Assembly (NCBI GenBank): GCA_016926575.1
Contig: JAFGOJ010000402.1
Span: 1-5,674, forward strand
Length of the DNA stretch: 5,674 nt
Source: Anaerolineae bacterium
GTDB taxonomy: Bacteria; Chloroflexota; Anaerolineae; B4-G1; DUEL01
Reading direction: 5' to 3'
The notes under the pieces were generated by a model, which had not been told where the DNA came from, did no database searches, and saw only the letters and a program-made list of their open reading frames with translations. Both the position numbers and the translations under genes were made by a program. Below are positions 1 to 5,599 of this stretch, one piece after another (position 1 is the stretch's first letter; every line of letters starts with the position of its first letter).

Positions 1-44
1 ACCTGCGGGAGGGTGAAGGCCGCCTGAGGCGTTGACCCAGGCCC

Positions 45-139
45 ATTTGCGGAAGGGGTCCGGGGGAACCGGAAGGTAAACCGCAGGCTTACCCGTTTCC
101 CCGGCGGGGTGCAGGGTCGGAGCCCCTGCAAAGCACCTA
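45..139 (+). repeat. GC-rich palindromic interspersed repeat, left copy
   Basis: This stretch matches the reverse complement of the window's last 75 bases (5600-5674) almost throughout: ATTTGCGGAAGGGGTCCGGG at the outer end, TTTCCCCGGCGGGGTGCAGG in the middle and GAGCCCCTGCAAAGC at the inner end. It contains two hairpin-forming segments. The first is about 45 bp long and carries a GGTAA/TTACC stem (75-79 with 89-93); this segment is about 20 bp longer than in the right copy. The second is GCAGGGTC-GGA-GCCCCTGC, with one mismatch. No transposase or coding potential is seen in it. It lies just upstream of the promoter of the fusion-gene pair. A dispersed non-coding repeat is more likely than an insertion sequence end, because no target-site duplication can be identified. 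Confidence 0.8.
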
Positions 140-204
140 CATCCATTCGGAATCGTAGCCTCTCACAGTGAAGAACGACATGACCTACAGGTGATAAACT
201 GCGC

Positions 205-233
205 TTGTCTCTCTCTACTGACTAGAGTACAAT
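205..233 (+). promoter_or_regulatory. Sigma-70-type promoter for the aldolase-Fae gene pair
   Basis: TTGTCT (205-210) and TACAAT (228-233) are separated by exactly 17 bp in an AT-richer stretch, unusual in this GC-rich window. Transcription would start near 240, leaving a leader of about 30 bases before the AAGGAG ribosome site (258-263) and the ATG at 271. Two short imperfect symmetries nearby could be operators. One is ACCT-AC-AGGT (183-192), just upstream of the -35 box. The other is ATAGT (232-236) facing ACTAT (247-251), overlapping the likely start site. The promoter elements are seen directly. Any regulator binding is inference and weakly supported. Confidence 0.6.
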
Positions 234-270
234 AGTTCCACAGCGTACTATATTTACAAGGAGCATAGAT

Positions 271-1692
271 ATGCGAAAAGAAGGACTCAGCCTGAAAGGT
301 GTCTTTCCGGCCCTGGTGACCCCCTTCGCGCGCCAGACGGAGGCGTTGGATGAGGAGGCGTTTCGCGCCCTGATCCGCCACGCCCTGCCCAACGTCGACG
401 GAGTCGTCACCAGCGGCACGACCGGGGAGTTCCCCTACCTCACGCGTGAAGAGCAGCGCCGTATGGTCGTCATCGCCCGTGAGGAGGTGGGAGACAAACT
501 GGTCATCGCCGGCTGCGGGGCCTCCGGCACCGCCCAGGCGTTGGCCCTGGCGGCCGATGCCAAAGACGCCGGCGCCGACGCCGTGCTGGTCGTCACCCCC
601 TACTTCCTCCACCCCTCCGACAAGGGCCTCTACCAGCACTACTACGACATCGCCACACAGGTCGACATCCCCCTCATCCTCTACAACATCCCCCAGGTGA
701 TGGACGCCTACCTGCCACGCACGGTGGTCGAAGACCTGGCCGACCTGCCCAACGTGATCGGGTTGAAGGATTCCTCCGGCAACCTGACCTATACGATGGA
801 GCTTCTGGAGTTCGCGGGCGACCGCATCGACTTCCTCATCGGCCACGACGAGGTGGTGGTTTCGGCCCTCGCCGGCGGCGTCACCGGGATGATCCTGGCC
901 AGTGCGCAGATCTACCCCGAGGTGTGGCAGGAGGTCATGCGCCTGATGGACGCGGGCAACCTGGTCGAAGCCCGTGCCCTCCAGCGCAAGGTGCAGAAGC
1001 TGTCGCGCATCTTCTGCCGCTACGGCGGCGGCGTGGCGGTCAAGGCTGCGCTGAATATGATGGGCGTCGACGCCGGCGTGCCGCGCCGCCCGCTCAAGAG
1101 CGCCGGCGGGGCGCTGCTCCACGAAACCCGCGCCGAAATCCAGTTGGAACTGGAAAAGTTGGGCAAGATCGAAACGCAGGACTTTCCCTTCGACTATCCC
1201 ACCGGCGACCTGGCGGGCCGCTTTGGCGACTTGGAACTGAGCGCCGAGGCGATCCACGCTCACGGCCTGCGCGTCGGCAGCGGTGTGGCGGGCGAGGGGG
1301 TGGAGCGGGTGCAGCTCGACCTGATCGCCGGGGGGAAGGACACCCCCCTGGGCGACGCCTACGCCCTTCAACTGACCTACCCGCTTCACGGGCGCGAGGC
1401 GCTGACCACGATCCTGGAACCGGGGCTCACCGTCCGCCCAAGCACCTTGCTCTTGCCCACCCTGCCGCAGAAGAACTTGCGTCAGGCGAATATGATCTAC
1501 GGCCCCGCGCAGGCCGCGCTGGCGCGAGCGATTGTCGATGCGTTAGAGGCGGGCACGCTCCCTGCCGCCGCACAGAACGACGTGATGGTCGTGCTGGCGA
1601 CGGTCCACCCCAAGGCCCTCGACCGGCACGCGCTGTATCACAGCGTGTACGACGCCGCGCAGGCTGCGGTCGCGCAGGCGTTCGGAGCGTAA
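271..1692 (+). CDS. DapA-superfamily aldolase fused to a Fae-like domain (copy 1)
   Basis: A 473-residue protein of two domains. Residues ~7-300 form a dihydrodipicolinate synthase/N-acetylneuraminate lyase-type TIM barrel: GTTGE at 49-53, Tyr111 in TPYF, YNIP at 138-141, and the Schiff-base Lys166 in GLKDSSG. This family joins or cleaves pyruvate and an aldehyde through a lysine imine. The Arg that DapA uses (R138 in E. coli) is replaced by Val143, so lysine biosynthesis is unlikely. Residues ~332-472 resemble formaldehyde-activating enzyme: RVGSG, LDLIAG, RQA, GPAQ (411-414) and VHP. The histidine of the Fae AHID motif is Gln348 here, and the C-terminal HPF tail typical of Fae is missing, so this half may be inactive or altered. 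A free DapA is about 290 residues, so the extra ~170 are the fused domain. The start is set by AAGGAG seven bases upstream. It is co-transcribed with its paralogue 10 bp downstream. The true substrate is unknown. Confidence 0.9.
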   Translation: MRKEGLSLKGVFPALVTPFARQTEALDEEAFRALIRHALPNVDGVVTSGTTGEFPYLTREEQRRMVVIAREEVGDKLVIAGCGASGTAQALALAADAKDAGADAVLVVTPYFLHPSDKGLYQHYYDIATQVDIPLILYNIPQVMDAYLPRTVVEDLADLPNVIGLKDSSGNLTYTMELLEFAGDRIDFLIGHDEVVVSALAGGVTGMILASAQIYPEVWQEVMRLMDAGNLVEARALQRKVQKLSRIFCRYGGGVAVKAALNMMGVDAGVPRRPLKSAGGALLHETRAEIQLELEKLGKIETQDFPFDYPTGDLAGRFGDLELSAEAIHAHGLRVGSGVAGEGVERVQLDLIAGGKDTPLGDAYALQLTYPLHGREALTTILEPGLTVRPSTLLLPTLPQKNLRQANMIYGPAQAALARAIVDALEAGTLPAAAQNDVMVVLATVHPKALDRHALYHSVYDAAQAAVAQAFGA

Positions 1693-1702
1693 GGAGGACG
1701 AC

Positions 1703-3175
1703 ATGGGTTACAAAACGACTTGGTACAAAGGTATCTTCCCCGCGCTGGTGACACCCTTCACCGCCGATGACAGGCTGGATGAAGCGGCCTACCGCGCGCT
1801 GATCCGGTTCGTGCTGCCCCACGTCGACGGCGTGGTCCCCTGCGGCACCACCGGCGAGTTCTCCTACATGACCATCGCCGAGCGCAAGCAGGCCATCGAG
1901 ATCTGCCTGGACGAGGTCAACGGCCGCGTGCCGGTGCTCGCCGGTACCGGCGCGGAATCGACCCGCGCCGCGTTGGAGCTGACCGCCTGGGCGCGCGACG
2001 CCGGCGCCCACGGCGCGCTGGTCGTTGCCCCCTACTTCCTCAAGCCCTCGTTCAACGAGGTCTACGACCACTACAAAGCACTGGACGAGTTGGGGTTCCC
2101 CATCGTCCTGTACAACATCCCGCAGTGCGCCGGGACGCACTTCCGTTGGTGGACGGCGGAGGGCATGGCGCTCGATTTCGAGAACGTCATCGGCCTCAAG
2201 GACTCGTCCGGCGACCTGCCTTTCATGGAAGCTATGTTCGAGAAGGTGCGCGGCAAGATCGGCATCTTCGTCGGCCACGATGAGGTGGTGCAGGCGGCAC
2301 TGGCCGCCGGAGCCGACGGGGCGATCCTGGCCAGCGCCAACTTGATCCCCGACATCTGGCAGGCGCTTTACCAGGCCACGCTGGCGGGCGACCTGGCGAC
2401 GGCCCAGGCGCTGCAGGAGAAGGTGCAGAAGCTGGTGCGTATCGTCGTCCGTTGCAGCTCGACCCAGGCGGTCAAGGAGGGGCTGCGCATGATGGGCGTG
2501 CCGGTGGGCGACTCGCGCCATCCGATTATGCCCGGCGGCGGTTTCAAGCGCGAGGATGCCGAGGAACTGCGCGCGCAGTTGGAGGCGCTGGGCAAGCTGC
2601 CGCTGCACGAGGTGACCTACGACCTGGGCGCGCGCCAGGTGACGACGCGCCTCCCCACCGTTCCGCAGACGCCCGGCACGGTCTCCGATTGGACGATGAA
2701 GGTGGGGGAGGGGTTCGCCGGCCCGCCGTTCCAGGAGCTGGCGCACATCGACTTGCTGATCGGATTGAAGGATGGGCCGGTGGGCCGGGCGATAGAGCGC
2801 TCGATAGCCGGGTGGGGCGACGCGCGCGGGCTGAAGATCATCAACCAGCGCCCGTTGACGCTGCTGGTACCCACGGTGACGCTCCACACGGCCAAACAGC
2901 GCCGCCTGCTCTACGAACACGCCGCCGAGGGGGTCAACCTGGCCATTCGGCAGAACGTCGAGAGCGGCTTCCTGCCGGAGGACGCGCTGGATGACCTGGT
3001 GTTGATCGCCAACGTCTTCGTCCATCCGTCGGCGTCCATCGCCAAGCGCGTGGCGTTCAACAATTACAAGGCTATGGTGCAGGCGATTCGGAAAGCCATC
3101 GAGGGCCGTCCGACGGTGGCGGAGTTGTTCCACGAGAAAGCGTCGGCGCGCCATCCGTTCAAGTACGCGCCGTAA
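1703..3175 (+). CDS. DapA-superfamily aldolase fused to a Fae-like domain (copy 2)
   Basis: A 490-residue tandem paralogue of the preceding gene, with the same two-domain plan. The aldolase half (~8-300) has GTTGE at 48-52, Tyr111, YNIP at 137-140 and the imine-forming Lys166 in GLKDSSG; the DapA substrate arginine is again absent (Cys142 in that region). The Fae-like half (~330-490) is closer to genuine Fae than copy 1: KVGEGFAG, then AHIDLLIG with His348 and Asp350 at the Fae catalytic-histidine position, PEDALDDL, VFVHP, NNYKA, and a C-terminal ASARHPF tail like that of methylotroph Fae. However, the GPAQ motif reads EHAA (405-408), and the Fae NKVT segment reads PTVT. Fae condenses formaldehyde with tetrahydromethanopterin; whether this one does is not shown. 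The ribosome site AAGGAGG overlaps the stop codon of copy 1, so translation is probably coupled. Both copies being fusions implies that fusion preceded duplication. Lyase/aldolase fold: very sure; Fae relationship: sure; reaction: open. Confidence 0.92.
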   Translation: MGYKTTWYKGIFPALVTPFTADDRLDEAAYRALIRFVLPHVDGVVPCGTTGEFSYMTIAERKQAIEICLDEVNGRVPVLAGTGAESTRAALELTAWARDAGAHGALVVAPYFLKPSFNEVYDHYKALDELGFPIVLYNIPQCAGTHFRWWTAEGMALDFENVIGLKDSSGDLPFMEAMFEKVRGKIGIFVGHDEVVQAALAAGADGAILASANLIPDIWQALYQATLAGDLATAQALQEKVQKLVRIVVRCSSTQAVKEGLRMMGVPVGDSRHPIMPGGGFKREDAEELRAQLEALGKLPLHEVTYDLGARQVTTRLPTVPQTPGTVSDWTMKVGEGFAGPPFQELAHIDLLIGLKDGPVGRAIERSIAGWGDARGLKIINQRPLTLLVPTVTLHTAKQRRLLYEHAAEGVNLAIRQNVESGFLPEDALDDLVLIANVFVHPSASIAKRVAFNNYKAMVQAIRKAIEGRPTVAELFHEKASARHPFKYAP

Positions 3176-3178
3176 CGA

Positions 3179-3207
3179 GTAGGCGCGCGATTCAATCGCG
3201 CGCCTAC
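3179..3207. terminator. Perfect GC-rich hairpin after the fusion genes
   Basis: GTAGGCGCGCGAT and its exact complement ATCGCGCGCCTAC form a 13-bp stem around a 3-base loop, starting four bases after the stop codon of the second fusion gene. There is no U-tract after it, so it is not a classical intrinsic terminator. It could stall polymerase or protect the 3' end of the mRNA. Its form suggests a member of a dispersed palindromic repeat family. The stem is seen directly; the termination role is inferred. Confidence 0.6.
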
Positions 3208-3223
3208 CACCGCCAGACAATGT

Positions 3224-3254
3224 GCTCCCGCCGGGTCCGTGACCCGGCGGGAGC
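3224..3254. terminator. Second perfect hairpin in the convergent region
   Basis: GCTCCCGCCGGGTC pairs perfectly with GACCCGGCGGGAGC across a 3-base CGT loop, giving a 14-bp stem. A short ATTTT run follows seven bases later on the plus strand, which would fit weak intrinsic termination of the fusion-gene transcript. The symmetric stem would also form in transcripts arriving from the minus-strand operon. Confidence 0.55.
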
Positions 3255-3269
3255 GCGGGCATTTTCTCC

Positions 3270-3377
3270 GTCATGCCCGCTGTCATTTCCGCGAAAGCGG
3301 GAAAAGCGGGCATCCACCTGTACGTAAACTGGATTCCCGCGCCTGTCCCCGCGAAAGCGGGGATACGCGGGAATGAC
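3270..3377. repeat. Paired GAAA-loop hairpin repeats in mirror orientation
   Basis: Two related units face each other. The left unit has an outer ATGCCCGC/GCGGGCAT stem (3273-3280 with 3306-3313) enclosing an imperfect inner stem closed by a GAAA tetraloop (3293-3296). The right unit has an outer ATTCCCGCG/CGCGGGAAT stem (3333-3341 with 3366-3374) enclosing a perfect 7-bp TCCCCGC-GAAA-GCGGGGA hairpin (3346-3363). The units are joined by ATCCA...TGGAT (3312-3316, 3330-3334), and the whole is bounded by CGTCAT and ATGACG, so it is one large inverted repeat of nested hairpins. This resembles short palindromic repeats dispersed in many bacterial genomes. It lies about 70 bp past the stop codon of the leftward operon and could serve as its terminator. 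Confidence 0.75.
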
Positions 3378-3445
3378 GTTCTTGACTGGGCGGCGCACCC
3401 ATTTTCGCCTATCGGCTGTGAGTCGCCCCTACGTCGTCATACCCT

Positions 3446-4387
3446 CTATTTCCTTTTCTTCTGTGCGGGGCCGGGTTGCGCGGCCCGATCCGCCGGTCCG
3501 ACCTCCCCGATAGCGCGCCGGATCAGGTGGCGCGCTACGTCCTGGGTGCCGGTGAGTTCGTAATAGTTCGTCGTAGCGTCCAGGAACGCCCCCAGATAGT
3601 CGAGCGATTCGTCGGATATGTCGACGAAGCGTTTGATGTTGCCGGTGATGTTCTGCGGGGTGAGGTTGCGGCTCCTGACCAGGCTGTCCATCCACCCCTT
3701 CACGGCGTCGAAGCCGGTGCGCAGGAATCCCAGCCGTTCCTTGCCGCCGTCGCCGGGGAACACGTCCTTGAGACGCTGGAAGACCCTGCTTTGCTCGAGG
3801 TCCCCTTCCTTGATTCGATCCAGTAGCTTCATCGTCCCCTGGGCGAAGTCTGGGCCGAGGGGGATGACGCCGTCGATGCAGACCAGGGCCGCCATGCGCA
3901 TCTTCGATGCCCCGCTGTACGCGGCCAACCCAGAGGTGAACTCGCGGATGTTGGGCTGGGGCAGGTTGCTGATCATGCTGAACGCGACGATCTCAGCGCC
4001 CACTTTGACCGCCAGGTCGATGGCTTGGGTGACGTCGGACTTGGGCGTCATCCGGTCCAGGAATGAGAGGAGGCGTATCTTTTGACTGGCCTTGTCGGCC
4101 ATGGCGGCGGCGGCCAGGGCCACGTCGGCGTCGTCCACCACGCGGTAGACCTTCATGGCCTTCTGGTAGCCGGTCGATGGGTCGTCGTAGATTTCGCGCA
4201 CCCTGTGGCCGACCCGTTTCAACTGGACCGCGTCTGTCCCGGCGACGGCGCGCACCAGGTTGTCGAATCCGGTGATGTGGTTCCATTCCCCCGGAACGAC
4301 AAAATCGAGTGCTTCCAGGACGATGGTGGTGATGCTGCGCCGTGGGAGGTCATCGACCAACTCAACGATAGACTGTTTCTCTGACAT
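3446..4387 (-). CDS. Uncharacterised, probably helical soluble protein, last gene of operon
   Basis: A 313-residue protein I cannot assign to a named family. I have a faint recollection of similar uncharacterised cyanobacterial proteins, which I cannot verify. It has no signal peptide and no convincing membrane segment; the more hydrophobic stretches (about 122-140 and 164-178) are short. The composition suggests mostly alpha-helix. Eye-catching stretches are ALDFVVPGEW (26-35), MRMAALVCIDGVIPLGPDF (163-181), GWMDSLVRSRNLTPQNITGN (231-250) and LDYLGAFLDATTNYYELTGT (262-281). They look like conserved motifs rather than low-complexity sequence. The C-terminus is a proline/alanine-rich tail ending in KKRK. 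The start is supported by AAAGGAG seven bases upstream. It begins 15 bp after the peptidase gene stop codon and is probably co-transcribed with it. Confidence 0.85.
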   Translation of the reverse strand: MSEKQSIVELVDDLPRRSITTIVLEALDFVVPGEWNHITGFDNLVRAVAGTDAVQLKRVGHRVREIYDDPSTGYQKAMKVYRVVDDADVALAAAAMADKASQKIRLLSFLDRMTPKSDVTQAIDLAVKVGAEIVAFSMISNLPQPNIREFTSGLAAYSGASKMRMAALVCIDGVIPLGPDFAQGTMKLLDRIKEGDLEQSRVFQRLKDVFPGDGGKERLGFLRTGFDAVKGWMDSLVRSRNLTPQNITGNIKRFVDISDESLDYLGAFLDATTNYYELTGTQDVARHLIRRAIGEVGPADRAAQPGPAQKKRK

Positions 4388-4402
4388 TTTTTTCTCCTTT
4401 AC

Positions 4403-5233
4403 TTATTGGTGCGTTTCAACAAACGCAACAGGATCCAAATACCCGTACACCTCCGGGTGGGCGCGGGTGGAATCATCGTCCCACGTATAGCCCACTCCGG
4501 CGACGTGGCCGTTGCATCCGGGCGCGCCGGCGCTGCCCGCGGGGAACAGGTCCGCCCCGTCCTCGAACGTGCGCATTTCCCAGTGCAGGTGGCTGTTCGG
4601 ACCCTTATCCATTACCACGGCGATGACCTGCCCGCGCGTCACCGGCTGCCCGCGCCGCACCTGCACGTAGTCGACGTGCCAGTAGACGGAGAAGATGGCG
4701 CTCTCGTCGGGCAGCAGGTGCTCGACGATCACGATCTCCCCGTCGCTCCCGGCATCGAGCGTGTAGAGCACCACCCCGTCGGCCACGGCGTGCACCGGGA
4801 CGTGGGTGGCTGCCCCCCAGATTGTCTGCCCCCTATCGTCCACGGCGAAGAGGTCCACCCCGGCGTGGTAGAGCTGGCCGAAGGGGACGGGGTCGCCGGC
4901 GGCGTCGCGGAAGCAGTTGCTGTTGTTGCCCATGGCCGGGTTCTGGAAGCCGTAGCGCGTATCGACCGGCAGCGGCCCGCTGACCCCCGGCACGTAGGGT
5001 GCGTACGCGTCTGCCGGGAGGAGGGGGTAGTCGAACGCCTCGGCGACGGTTGGCGTGGGCCATGGGGTGTAGGGCGCGGCGGTGGGCAGGTCGGGCAGGG
5101 GCGGGGGCGGGGTGAGGTGGTAGGTCAGCCAGTAGCCGTAGCGCCGCCAGAGCACGCTGCCGGCGGCCAGCCCCAGGCACCCCAGGCAGCCGAGCGCGAT
5201 CCAGAGGATGCGCCGTGTGCCGCGTTCGCGCAT
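4403..5233 (-). CDS. Membrane-anchored M23/LytM-type metallopeptidase domain protein
   Basis: A 276-residue protein with a basic N-terminus and one hydrophobic segment (about 9-29, ILWIALGCLGCLGLAAGSVL), so it is probably anchored in the membrane with the rest outside. A proline-rich linker (~41-62) leads to an M23-type domain (~85-220). The zinc-binding pattern is visible as His123-xxx-Asp127 (YHAGVD) and His215-Leu-His217 (SHLHWE), with the usual middle histidine at His186 (YWHVD). The whole catalytic set of M23 peptidases is therefore present, and activity on peptidoglycan cross-links or another glycine-rich substrate is plausible. A ~55-residue extension follows HLHWE, ending in GYLDPVAFVE, which resembles the usual end of such domains with a loop inserted. 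The start codon lies one base past the cupin stop codon (TAG-C-ATG), pointing to translational coupling; no strong ribosome site is seen. The biological substrate is not evident from context. Confidence 0.88.
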   Translation of the reverse strand: MRERGTRRILWIALGCLGCLGLAAGSVLWRRYGYWLTYHLTPPPPLPDLPTAAPYTPWPTPTVAEAFDYPLLPADAYAPYVPGVSGPLPVDTRYGFQNPAMGNNSNCFRDAAGDPVPFGQLYHAGVDLFAVDDRGQTIWGAATHVPVHAVADGVVLYTLDAGSDGEIVIVEHLLPDESAIFSVYWHVDYVQVRRGQPVTRGQVIAVVMDKGPNSHLHWEMRTFEDGADLFPAGSAGAPGCNGHVAGVGYTWDDDSTRAHPEVYGYLDPVAFVETHQ

Positions 5234-5234
5234 G

Positions 5235-5558
5235 CTACTTGTAGTCCTCGCGCACCGGGTTCCACGCGTCGAGCACGAAGGCCGGTTCGTCGAGCACGAC
5301 GGCGCTGTGGGTGACGTTGGGGGGGATGCAGACGCCCTCTCCGGCGCGCAGGGTGCGTGTCTCCTGGCCCATGGTGAACGCCAGCGCCCCCCGCACGACG
5401 TAGGTGATCTGTTCGTGCGGGTGCGCGTGCGCGGGAATCACCCGCCGCGGTTCGAAGTCGAAGAACGTGATCATCACGTTGTCGAGGTAGACCGCCCGGC
5501 GCATCACGCCCGGCAGCATTTCCGTCGCGGGCAAGTCCTCGGTTTTGAAGAAGGTCAT
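5235..5558 (-). CDS. Small KdgF-like cupin, first gene of operon
   Basis: A 107-residue single-domain cupin, a metal-binding beta-barrel. Motif 1 reads PAHAHPHEQITYVVRG (42-57) and motif 2 PPNVTH (79-84), giving likely metal ligands His44, His46, Gln50 and His84. The HPHEQ motif and the C-terminal NPVREDYK match KdgF-type cupins, which convert 4,5-unsaturated uronates from pectin or alginate into linear ketosugars. Many cupins with the same motifs act on other substrates or are unassigned, so this function is tentative. The start is taken at the ATG preceded by AAGGAG at ten bases, which gives a normal family length. An in-frame upstream extension to 5672 runs into the palindromic repeat and is rejected. 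It is followed after one base by the peptidase gene. Confidence 0.87.
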   Translation of the reverse strand: MTFFKTEDLPATEMLPGVMRRAVYLDNVMITFFDFEPRRVIPAHAHPHEQITYVVRGALAFTMGQETRTLRAGEGVCIPPNVTHSAVVLDEPAFVLDAWNPVREDYK

Positions 5559-5599
5559 CGATTCTTTTCTCCTTATGTGTAGTTGTTCTGTTCCGAAAA

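Noticed and set aside
163..1389. Long open frame of 408 codons on the minus strand opposite the first fusion gene
   Set aside because: It is antisense to a gene with clear family motifs, its composition is Ala/Gly/Val/His/Gln-rich shadow sequence, and it has no recognisable domain. High GC third-position bias keeps this frame open.
271..1692. Annotation of either fusion gene as dapA
   Set aside because: The DapA substrate-binding arginine is missing and a Fae-like domain is attached, so the gene symbol would mislead.
1427..3313. Very long open frame of 628 codons on the minus strand across both fusion genes
   Set aside because: It covers antisense of two motif-rich genes, is Arg/His/Gln-rich with no domain signature, and runs into palindromic intergenic repeats at its start.
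3176..3445. CRISPR array or tRNA-like structure in the convergent region
   Set aside because: There are no regularly spaced identical direct repeats with unique spacers, and no cloverleaf with an anticodon arm; the structures are simple nested hairpins.
4406..5314. Open frame of 302 codons on the plus strand opposite the peptidase gene
   Set aside because: The minus-strand frame has a membrane segment and a complete M23 zinc motif; this frame is a Gly/Val/Arg/His-rich shadow.
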